A stretch of 10,637 bases of DNA. Source: CAXSEF01 sp050955025. Lineage in GTDB: Bacteria; Pseudomonadota; Alphaproteobacteria; Acetobacterales; Acetobacteraceae. Positions 5,025-10,637 of this stretch are shown piece by piece. The first letter of the stretch is position 1. Each line of letters opens with the position of its first letter. The position numbers and the translations under genes were made by a program. Under the pieces are notes generated by a model. It made no database searches. It had not been told where the DNA came from and worked only from the letters and a program-made list of their open reading frames with translations. The stretch spans positions 1 to 10,637 of the forward strand of contig JBPBQX010000020.1 of the NCBI GenBank assembly GCA_050955025.1, written 5' to 3'.

Positions 5025-6263
5025 TCAGGCCGCCGCGCGCAGGTGCGCGATGCGGACAGGCACCGGCGGGTGGCTGTAGTTCACCAGCGCGTAGAGCGGG
5101 TCCGGCGTGAGCGTGCCGGCGTTGTCGCGCGAGAGCTTCGTCAGCGCGGAGATCATGGGCGCCGCGCCGACCTGGCGGCGGGCGTAGTCGTCGGCCTGAA
5201 ACTCGTGGCGGCGCGACAGGGCGTTGGAGGCGAGGCCGAGGGCCGGCGACGCGAGCCCGAGCAGCAGGTTGGCGGCGACCAGGGCCGTGGCCTCGCTGTG
5301 GTGCGCGAAGCCGAAGCCCGCGGTGAGCCAGGGCTGGCGGCACAGCCAGCCGACGGCCGCGAAGCCCGCGAGCAGGGTGAGCGCGCCGCGCGCCATGCCG
5401 AACAGGATGTGGCGGTGGCGGAAGTGGCCCAGCTCGTGGGCGACGACGGCCTCGACCTCCTCGGGCGTCTGCCGGGCGAGCAGGGTGTCGAACAGGACGA
5501 TGCGCTTCGTGCGCCCGAAGCCGGTGAAGAACGCGTTGCCGTGGCTGGTGCGGCGCGAGGCGTCCATGGTGAACAGCCCCGAACTGGCGAAGCCGCAGCG
5601 CGCGAGCAGGGCCTCGATGCGCGCCGCCAGCGCCGGGTCGGACAGCGGCTCGAAGCGGTTGAACAGCGGCATGACCACGCGGGTGGCGATCGTCGGGCCG
5701 CACAGCATCAGCGCCACGGCGCCGGCCCACGCCCACAGCCACCAGGCGCCGCTGGCGTGGCGCATCACCCAGAACAGCGCCGCGAGCAGGGGCAGGCCGA
5801 ACGCCGCGGCCAGCACCGCGCCGCGCAGCACGTCGAGGCAGAGCAGGCGCGGCGTGGTCCGGTTGAAGCCGAAGCGGACCTCGACGACGAGCGTCGCGTA
5901 GGCGCGCAGCGGCAGCGACAGCAGCGCCCCGGCCGCGGTCATCGCGGCCACCAGGGCCACGTCCTGCCACAGCGGCGAGGCGACGCGGCGGTCGACCGCG
6001 GACGCGAGCAGGTCGAGGCCGCCCAGCACCCAGGCCGCGGTGACCGCAAGGTCGAGCAGCCCGCCGGCGGCGGCGGTGCGGGCCCGCGCGACGGTGTAGT
6101 CGGCGGCGGTCGCGTGCTCGCGCGCGGTGACGGTCGCGGCGAAGTCGGGCGGCACCGCGTCGCGGTGGCGCAGCGCCGAGGCGGCCTGGCGGCGCAGGAG
6201 CCAGAGCGAGGCGGCCTCGCGCAGGCACGCGGCGAGGAGGAAGGCGGCGAGGAGGAAGGGCAT
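5025..6263 (-). CDS. M48 family metallopeptidase, Ste24/CAAX-protease type
   Basis: A 412-residue integral membrane zinc protease, the usual length of the bacterial Ste24-like branch of family M48. The zinc site is HELGH at 276-280, with the third ligand Glu354 in RRHEFQADDYA (351-361). Other family signatures are NAFFTGFGRTKRIVLFDTLL (243-262) and NYSHPPVPVRIAHL (395-408). Hydrophobic segments lie at about 1-20, 65-90, 101-120, 147-167, 174-198, 290-307 and 325-345. Eukaryotic Ste24 cleaves prenylated CAAX proteins; bacterial members are thought to act in membrane-protein quality control, and the substrate here is unknown. ATG 6263 (MPFLLAAFLL) starts at the first membrane segment; ATG 6296 (MSGRSQ) is an alternative. 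The frame stays open to 6482 through the intergenic repeats, which I do not consider coding. The upstream neighbour is the diguanylate cyclase gene. Confidence 0.9.
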   Translation of the reverse strand: MPFLLAAFLLAACLREAASLWLLRRQAASALRHRDAVPPDFAATVTAREHATAADYTVARARTAAAGGLLDLAVTAAWVLGGLDLLASAVDRRVASPLWQDVALVAAMTAAGALLSLPLRAYATLVVEVRFGFNRTTPRLLCLDVLRGAVLAAAFGLPLLAALFWVMRHASGAWWLWAWAGAVALMLCGPTIATRVVMPLFNRFEPLSDPALAARIEALLARCGFASSGLFTMDASRRTSHGNAFFTGFGRTKRIVLFDTLLARQTPEEVEAVVAHELGHFRHRHILFGMARGALTLLAGFAAVGWLCRQPWLTAGFGFAHHSEATALVAANLLLGLASPALGLASNALSRRHEFQADDYARRQVGAAPMISALTKLSRDNAGTLTPDPLYALVNYSHPPVPVRIAHLRAAA

Positions 6264-6327
6264 CGGGCGGCGTCCGGGCTGGGATCGACCGGACATGGGG
6301 TGGGACAGGCAAGTCGGGAAGGAGCAA

Positions 6328-6372
6328 GCAAGGTCTTCTTTTTCTGAAGAAAAAGAAGCAAAAAGACTTTGC
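6328..6372 (+). repeat. Type A palindromic repeat, copy 3
   Basis: Matches the copies at 387-431 and 556-600 over 45 bases with one change (GCAAGGTC for GCAAGGCC). It keeps the same 10-bp stem and TGAA loop. It pairs head-outward with a type B element at 6421-6457. It lies between the GGDEF gene stop and the M48 gene start, both on the minus strand. Confidence 0.9.
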
Positions 6373-6420
6373 TCACAAGATACGGTGCCACGCGGGCTGG
6401 CACGAACCTTGTTTGCAGAA

Positions 6421-6457
6421 GTTCTTTGGTTCTTTCTTTCAAGAAAGAACTGCTTGC
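6421..6457 (-). repeat. Type B palindromic repeat, copy 1
   Basis: A 37-base AT-rich element whose hairpin has arms GTTCTTTCTT (6429-6438) and AAGAAAGAAC (6441-6450). On the minus strand it starts GCAAGCAG and lies 29 bases after the GGDEF stop codon. It is identical over 37 bases to 8687-8723. The 48 bases between A and B contain a GTGCCA/TGGCAC hairpin. Confidence 0.88.
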
Positions 6458-6486
6458 TTTCTTTGCGACGCGGTCGGCGCAAGGCT

Positions 6487-8397
6487 CTATGGCAGGGCGC
6501 GCGCCAGGGCCGGCGCGGCGGGGTCGGGGGCGAGGACGGCGCGGTTCCGGCCGCCGTGCTTGGCTTCGTAGAGCGCGCCGTCGGCCAGCGCGACCAGGTC
6601 CTCGGGCGAGACGTCGCCGCGCTTGGGCCAGACCACGGCGACGCCGATGCTGATGGTCGCGATGCCGCCCGCGTTGCCGGAGTGCGCGATGGCGAGCGAG
6701 CGCACCGCGCAGCGCACGCGCTCGGCCATGACGAGGGCGCCGGCCTTGTCCGTGTCGGGCAGGATCACGCCGAACTCCTCGCCGCCGAAGCGCGCGACCA
6801 GGTCGGCCGGGCGCTGCATCTGCCCCGCCATGGTGCCGGCGATGGCGCGCAGGCAGCCGTCGCCGGCGGCGTGGCCGTAGGCGTCGTTGAACAGCTTGAA
6901 GTGGTCGACGTCGACCATCAGCAGGGCCAGCGGCAGGTCGGCGCGCGCCTGGCGGCGAAGCTCCTTCTGCAGGGTGAGGTCGAAGCAGCGGCGGTTGGCG
7001 ATGCAGGTCAGGCCGTCCTGCATCACCAGGCGCTGCAGCCTGTTGTTGGCGGTGTGCAGGTCCGTCTCGCTCTGCTTGCGCCGCGTCACGTCGCGCAGCG
7101 CCAGCACGTGGCCGCCGTCCTCCATGCGCCGCCCCGTCGCCTCCAGCCAGACCTCGGCGCCCTCGCCGCGCGCCAGACGGAAGCTGACCGGGAAGGCGTC
7201 GGCGCGCACGTCGCCGGGGGCCAGGCTCTCCGACAGCGCCGGCCAGTCGCGGGGATGGACGAGGTCGCCGACGTGGCCGCCCAGCAGCGCGTGCGGCGCG
7301 TGGCCGGTCAGGGCCTCGCTGGACGGCGAGACGTAGGTGAGCCGCCCGGCGGCGTCGAGGCGGGTGACGAGGTCGGTGCCGTTCTCCGCGATCAGCCGGT
7401 AGTGGCTCTCGCTGCGCGCGAGGGCGGCCTCCACCCGCTCGCCGCGCCTGGCCTGGCGGGCGAGGCGCACGCCGAGGAGCAGCACGACGAGCGAGGCCGC
7501 GAGGCAGACGACGACGCTGGCGCGCGCGTCCGTGCGCCAGCGCGACAGGGCCTCGTCGTAGCCGTGCGACACCACGACGAGGAACGGGAAGTCCTCCACG
7601 CGCCGGGTGCTGCCGAGGCGGCGGACGCCGTCGATGCCGGACACGTAGTCCACGCCCGGCAGCGACGGCCTGGCCAGCGCCCCGTGGAACAGGGGGCCGC
7701 CGGCGGCGTCGCGGCCGGGGGCCTGCGACGCGAGCCGGGTGTGCGCGACGACCGTGCCCTCGGTGGACAGCAGGGCGATCGTGCCCTGGGCGCCGACGTC
7801 GAACGAGGCGTAGAGGTCCTGGAACAGCGCGGCGGGCAGCATCGCCAGCATGATCCCGGCGAAGGCGCCGCCGGGCGCGTCGATGCGCCGGCTGACGGGC
7901 AGGATCCACTCGCCGGTCATCCTGCTGCGGACGGGCTCGCCGACGTGGACGCCGCGGTCGGCGTGCATGCGGTGGAACTCGAAGTAGGGGCGGTCGGCGA
8001 TGCTGTAGGGCCTGGCCTGCGCCATCGAGTTGGCGGTCCAGTTCCCGTCGGCGTCGAAGGCGGCGAGGGCGCCGATCACCGGGGACCCCGCGAGCTGGGC
8101 TGCCATCAGGGTGCGGAGCTGGCCGAGGGTCCGCGGGGTCATGCCCTCGATCTCGATCAGGGCGCGCAGGTCGAGGACGGCGGTGTCGGCGGTCCGGATC
8201 GCGTCGTGCGCGTGCTGCGCGAGCGAGCGGGCGAGGTTGGCGGTCTCCGCGGTGTCGCGCTCGATCCACGCGGCGCGGTCCTGCCAGGAGCGCCAGGCCG
8301 CGATGCCGACCAGCATGGCCCACACCAGGACCATGGCGCCGATCACCGCCGCGGTGAGCGAGCGTTGCCTGCGGGGGGAGGACGCGCTCCTGATCAT
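6487..8397 (-). CDS. Membrane-bound PAS-GGDEF diguanylate cyclase
   Basis: A 636-residue sensor enzyme that should make cyclic di-GMP from two GTP. Order of parts: membrane helix about 15-35; periplasmic region about 36-290, resembling the Cache/PDC sensor domains of diguanylate cyclases; second helix about 293-311; PAS domain about 325-440 (YRLIAENGTDLVTRLD, then TYVSPSSEALTG); GGDEF domain about 455-620. The active site is intact: DGLTCIANRR (461-470), metal Asp496 in MVDVDHF, FNDAYGH (503-509) and the signature RFGGEEF (536-542). An RPAD inhibitory site (529-532) sits five residues before GGEEF, so product feedback is expected. No EAL domain is present. The ATG at 8397 is followed directly by a basic stretch and the first helix. 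The ligand is unknown. It is upstream of the M48 gene on the same strand, with A/B repeats in the 223-base gap. Confidence 0.93.
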   Translation of the reverse strand: MIRSASSPRRQRSLTAAVIGAMVLVWAMLVGIAAWRSWQDRAAWIERDTAETANLARSLAQHAHDAIRTADTAVLDLRALIEIEGMTPRTLGQLRTLMAAQLAGSPVIGALAAFDADGNWTANSMAQARPYSIADRPYFEFHRMHADRGVHVGEPVRSRMTGEWILPVSRRIDAPGGAFAGIMLAMLPAALFQDLYASFDVGAQGTIALLSTEGTVVAHTRLASQAPGRDAAGGPLFHGALARPSLPGVDYVSGIDGVRRLGSTRRVEDFPFLVVVSHGYDEALSRWRTDARASVVVCLAASLVVLLLGVRLARQARRGERVEAALARSESHYRLIAENGTDLVTRLDAAGRLTYVSPSSEALTGHAPHALLGGHVGDLVHPRDWPALSESLAPGDVRADAFPVSFRLARGEGAEVWLEATGRRMEDGGHVLALRDVTRRKQSETDLHTANNRLQRLVMQDGLTCIANRRCFDLTLQKELRRQARADLPLALLMVDVDHFKLFNDAYGHAAGDGCLRAIAGTMAGQMQRPADLVARFGGEEFGVILPDTDKAGALVMAERVRCAVRSLAIAHSGNAGGIATISIGVAVVWPKRGDVSPEDLVALADGALYEAKHGGRNRAVLAPDPAAPALARALP

Positions 8398-8434
8398 GCC
8401 ACTACCGCCGGTGCCGGGCTGCCGAATGGCCCCC

Positions 8435-8440
8435 GTTATA
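8435..8440 (-). promoter_or_regulatory. Possible -10 element of the diguanylate cyclase gene
   Basis: On the minus strand TATAAC stands out in GC-rich DNA 37 bases upstream of the ATG at 8397. No good -35 hexamer lies at the expected distance, so this is only a candidate. Confidence 0.25.
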
Positions 8441-8510
8441 GGCAGGCAGGCATTAAGCAGGGCTTACGAGCGGCAGGCCGGGGAGGCCCCGGGGAGCTTC
8501 CCGGGTCGTG

Positions 8511-8550
8511 GTTTCCGGAGGCGGGCTTCTGGCAGAGCCTCGGCCTTTCC
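8511..8550 (-). repeat. Decayed type C module
   Basis: On the minus strand this reads GGAAAGG, then GAGGC-TCT-GCC, and ends CCTCCGGAAAC. It keeps the head-like start, the TCT loop and the AAAC tail of the type C modules, but the outer pairs of hairpin 1 no longer match and hairpin 2 is missing. No inverted partner is visible. Confidence 0.5.
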
Positions 8551-8596
8551 TGCCCGTCCTGGCGAGTGTCATGGACCCGCGCGCCGGAGCAGGCAG

Positions 8597-8640
8597 GAAG
8601 TCTTCTTTTTCTGGAGAAAAAGAAGCAAAAAGACTTTCTC
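8597..8640 (+). repeat. Type A palindromic repeat, copy 4 (diverged)
   Basis: Shares the central stem CTTCTTTTTC (8602-8611) and GAAAAAGAAG (8616-8625) and the CAAAAAGACTTT tail with the other A copies. The loop is TGGA instead of TGAA, and both ends differ (GGAAGTC head, CTTTCTC tail). AAGTC and GACTT at its ends add an outer stem. Confidence 0.85.
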
Positions 8641-8686
8641 CGACTGGCACCGTGCCGCCCGGTGGGCCTGTGTCCCCATGGGCAAG

Positions 8687-8723
8687 GTTCTTTGGTTCTT
8701 TCTTTCAAGAAAGAACTGCTTGC
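8687..8723 (-). repeat. Type B palindromic repeat, copy 2
   Basis: All 37 bases are identical to 6421-6457. It lies 46 bases beyond the type A copy, against 48 at the other locus, and 48 bases after the receptor gene stop on the minus strand. The flank reads GGCAAGGCAAGCAG on the minus strand, so a GCAAGG head stands next to it here. Confidence 0.9.
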
Positions 8724-8771
8724 CTTGCCTGCCGCGCGTCATGCGGCACGGCCACGGGTCCATGACACCTT

Positions 8772-10637
8772 CTAGAACGTCACGCGGACGCCGCCGAAGC
8801 CCGCGACGGGGGCGGCGATGCTGTAGGATCGTGGGTTGGTGGCGTTCGGCGCCTGGGACAGGAACACCGCCGAGGTCGACGAGAACGTTCCGAAAGTGTA
8901 GTATCTCCGGTCGGCGATGTTGCGGGCCAGGGCGAAGAGCTGGACGTTCCTCGTGACCTGGTAGGTGGTGTTGAGGTTGAGGGTGAAGGAGGCGGGCAGG
9001 TGCGGCGTGAGGTTGGCCTCGTCGCCGAACAGCACCTGGCCGCTGGCGTAGAGCGCGGTGGCGCCGATGTTCCAGGCGGGCGTGACCTGCCAGTTGGCGC
9101 CGAGCTTGACGAGGTGGGCGGGGATGCCGGGCAGGCGGTTGCCGGGGCGCACGGTGATGTCGCCGCCGGCGTCGGCCTGCGGGTTGGAGCCGGAGCCCTC
9201 GGTGAAGCGGGACCGGTAGGTGGCGTCGGTGTAGGAGTAGTCGGCGTAGGCGAGCAGGCGCCGGTCCGTGTAGCTCAGCGAGGCGTCCACGCCCTGGCGG
9301 CGGGTCTGGCCGACGTTGCTGAAGTAGGCGCGGCCCAGGGACTCGGAGTTGATGAAGGCGATGTCGTTGTCGAGCACCGCGCGGAACAGGCCGAGGTTGT
9401 AGCCGACCGCGGTGTCGCGGCCGGGCTTGTACTGGCCGCGCAGCCCGGTCTCGATCGTGTGGGAGACGACCTGCTTCAGGTCCGGGTCGCCCACGAAGAA
9501 GTTGGCGAGCGAGCAGGGCGCGGCGGGGTCGGCGCAGCTCAGCTCGGCGGGGGTGGGCGTGCGGTTGGCCTCGAAGTAGCCGGCGTAGGCGCTCAGCCAG
9601 GGCGTGATGCGGTAGGTGGCGCCCGCGCCGGGGTTGAGGCGGCTGTAGGAATGCTGGCCGGACAGCGCGCCGCCTTCGCCCTGGTCGTTGGGGTCGCCAA
9701 GGTCGTTCAGGTCGATCTCGGCGTTGTTGAAGCGGCCGGACACGGTCAGCGCCAGGCGGTCGGTCAGGTCGATCGTGTCGGACGCGAACAGGCCGAAGTA
9801 GCTGTTGGTGGTGCCGACCCGCACGGGGGAGTCGCTGCCCGGCTCGTCGATCACGGTGCCCGGGCCGGTGAAGGCACGGTCCGCGGTCAGGCCGCCGATG
9901 GTGGAGGTGGCGCTGAAGGTGGTCCGGGCGCCGTCGAAGGAGCCGCCGGCGACGACGTGGTTGGGGAAGCCGAACAGGTGGCCGGTGTTGGTGACCTGCG
10001 CGGAAGCGCCGTAGCCGCTGGTGTTGGTGGTCTGGGCGTCCAGCTCGGAGTACGGGCCGCCGTTCAGGAAGTCGGGGATGTCGGCGCCGTAGCGCGTGGT
10101 GCTGCGGGTGCCGCCGTTGCACAGGAAGCCGGCGTTGCCGGCGTCGCCGCAGGCGCCGTCGTTGGCGACGTTGCCGTTGAGCACGCGCTGCTGGAAGGTG
10201 TCGTAATAGGCCACGGCCTGCAGCGAGGTCGTGTCGTCGAGGTAGTAGGTTCCGGACAGGTTGGCGTTGACGTACTTGTTGGCGATCAGGTTCGGCGAGG
10301 TGAACTGCGCGGCAGGGGCTGCGCGGATCAGCTCGACCGGCGAGGTGCCGGGGCCGTTGAGGATGTTGTCGGCCGCGGTGACCTTGAGGTGGACCTCCGC
10401 CTTGTCGGTGCGCACGCCGTAGTCGCCGAAGATGTTGTGGATGTCGCTGGACTGCAGGTCGCGCCAGCCGTCCTGGTGCAGCGCGGTGCCGGCGACGTAG
10501 AGCGACTGGTGGCCGTCCGCGCTCTGCCGGCCGTACTGGGCCTGGCCCTCGACCTGGCCGAACGAGCCGCCGAGCACGTCGACCTCGCCGCCGTGGTAGC
10601 GGAAGCCGTTCTTGGTCTGCACGCCCAGCGAGCCGCC
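8772..10637 (-). CDS. TonB-dependent outer-membrane receptor (partial, N-terminus beyond the right edge)
   Basis: The frame is open to the right edge, giving the last 621 residues; the signal peptide, TonB box and most of the plug are missing. The first visible residues GGSLGVQTKNG look like the end of a plug domain (xGGxxxxxTKxG). The rest alternates amphipathic strands and glycine/asparagine-rich loops, as in a 22-strand barrel. NRTPTPAELSCADPAAPC (about 358-375) is a loop motif common in this family, and a second cysteine pair lies at about 163 and 173. The protein ends GGVRVTF, with the terminal phenylalanine typical of outer-membrane barrels. Such receptors import iron complexes, vitamin B12, sugars or other large solutes using TonB energy; the ligand is not evident from this part. 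The internal GTG at 10622 is not the start. An A/B repeat pair lies downstream. Confidence 0.93.
   Translation of the reverse strand, partial: GGSLGVQTKNGFRYHGGEVDVLGGSFGQVEGQAQYGRQSADGHQSLYVAGTALHQDGWRDLQSSDIHNIFGDYGVRTDKAEVHLKVTAADNILNGPGTSPVELIRAAPAAQFTSPNLIANKYVNANLSGTYYLDDTTSLQAVAYYDTFQQRVLNGNVANDGACGDAGNAGFLCNGGTRSTTRYGADIPDFLNGGPYSELDAQTTNTSGYGASAQVTNTGHLFGFPNHVVAGGSFDGARTTFSATSTIGGLTADRAFTGPGTVIDEPGSDSPVRVGTTNSYFGLFASDTIDLTDRLALTVSGRFNNAEIDLNDLGDPNDQGEGGALSGQHSYSRLNPGAGATYRITPWLSAYAGYFEANRTPTPAELSCADPAAPCSLANFFVGDPDLKQVVSHTIETGLRGQYKPGRDTAVGYNLGLFRAVLDNDIAFINSESLGRAYFSNVGQTRRQGVDASLSYTDRRLLAYADYSYTDATYRSRFTEGSGSNPQADAGGDITVRPGNRLPGIPAHLVKLGANWQVTPAWNIGATALYASGQVLFGDEANLTPHLPASFTLNLNTTYQVTRNVQLFALARNIADRRYYTFGTFSSTSAVFLSQAPNATNPRSYSIAAPVAGFGGVRVTF

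Larger units (their letters stand above)
8398..8771. other. Intergenic region between TonB-dependent receptor and diguanylate cyclase genes
   Basis: This 374-base gap holds no gene I can support. From left to right it has the likely leader of the diguanylate cyclase (8398 to about 8440), two overlapping GC hairpins (CCGGGG-AGG-CCCCGG at 8478-8492 and CCCGGG arms to about 8505), a decayed C module (8511-8550), a type A repeat (8597-8640) and a type B repeat (8687-8723). The last 48 bases before the receptor stop are unremarkable. Confidence 0.7.

Noticed and set aside
6264..6482. N-terminal extension of the M48 protease frame through the A and B repeats
   Set aside because: The extra residues are a translation of the palindromic repeats and have no family likeness. 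The protein's first membrane segment starts at ATG 6263.
387..8723. CRISPR array formed by the repeated palindromes
   Set aside because: The copies are far apart, inverted and separated by whole genes, with no regular spacers and no cas genes.

Overview
The window is 10.6 kb of very GC-rich chromosomal DNA from a Gram-negative bacterium. It carries a TonB-dependent outer-membrane receptor and two proteins with Sec-type signal peptides. Short AT-rich palindromes in the gaps resemble those I associate with Acetobacteraceae (Alphaproteobacteria, Rhodospirillales). That placement is an inference from general knowledge, not a search result. I see no tRNA, rRNA, CRISPR array, phage gene or transposase.

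Layout from left to right. The 3' end of an FGGY sugar kinase, probably xylulokinase (+, 1-345), converges on an AEC-family permease (-, 608-1615). Upstream of the permease on the same strand is an inositol-1-phosphate synthase of the Ino1 type (-, 1769-2842). An AT-rich divergent control region with an 8-bp inverted repeat separates ino1 from a small secreted protein (+, 3166-3474). That gene is followed by a signal-peptide-bearing multi-pass membrane protein whose predicted mature N-terminus is HVKWFC (+, 3656-4846). This converges on an M48/Ste24-type membrane protease (-, 5025-6263), a PAS-GGDEF diguanylate cyclase (-, 6487-8397) and the 3' two-thirds or more of a TonB-dependent receptor (-, 8772-10637, running off the right edge).

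The genes look like ordinary, mostly unrelated single genes and do not form a recognisable pathway. The notable signal is between them. Five of the seven gaps, each one downstream of at least one stop codon, hold a pair of short hairpin modules in inverted, head-outward arrangement: A/A at 387-600, C/C at 1642-1762, C/C at 4854-5011, A/B at 6328-6457 and A/B at 8597-8723. Most modules open with the hexamer GCAAGG or a close variant. The C modules have two hairpins each, whose stems differ in sequence between copies by compensatory changes while a TCT loop and an (A/G)CTCCG linker stay fixed. The architecture recalls REPIN-type paired palindromes, but the pattern of what is conserved differs. 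The divergent gap (2843-3165) and the gap after the small secreted gene (3475-3655) have none; the latter carries a 15-bp triplicate instead.
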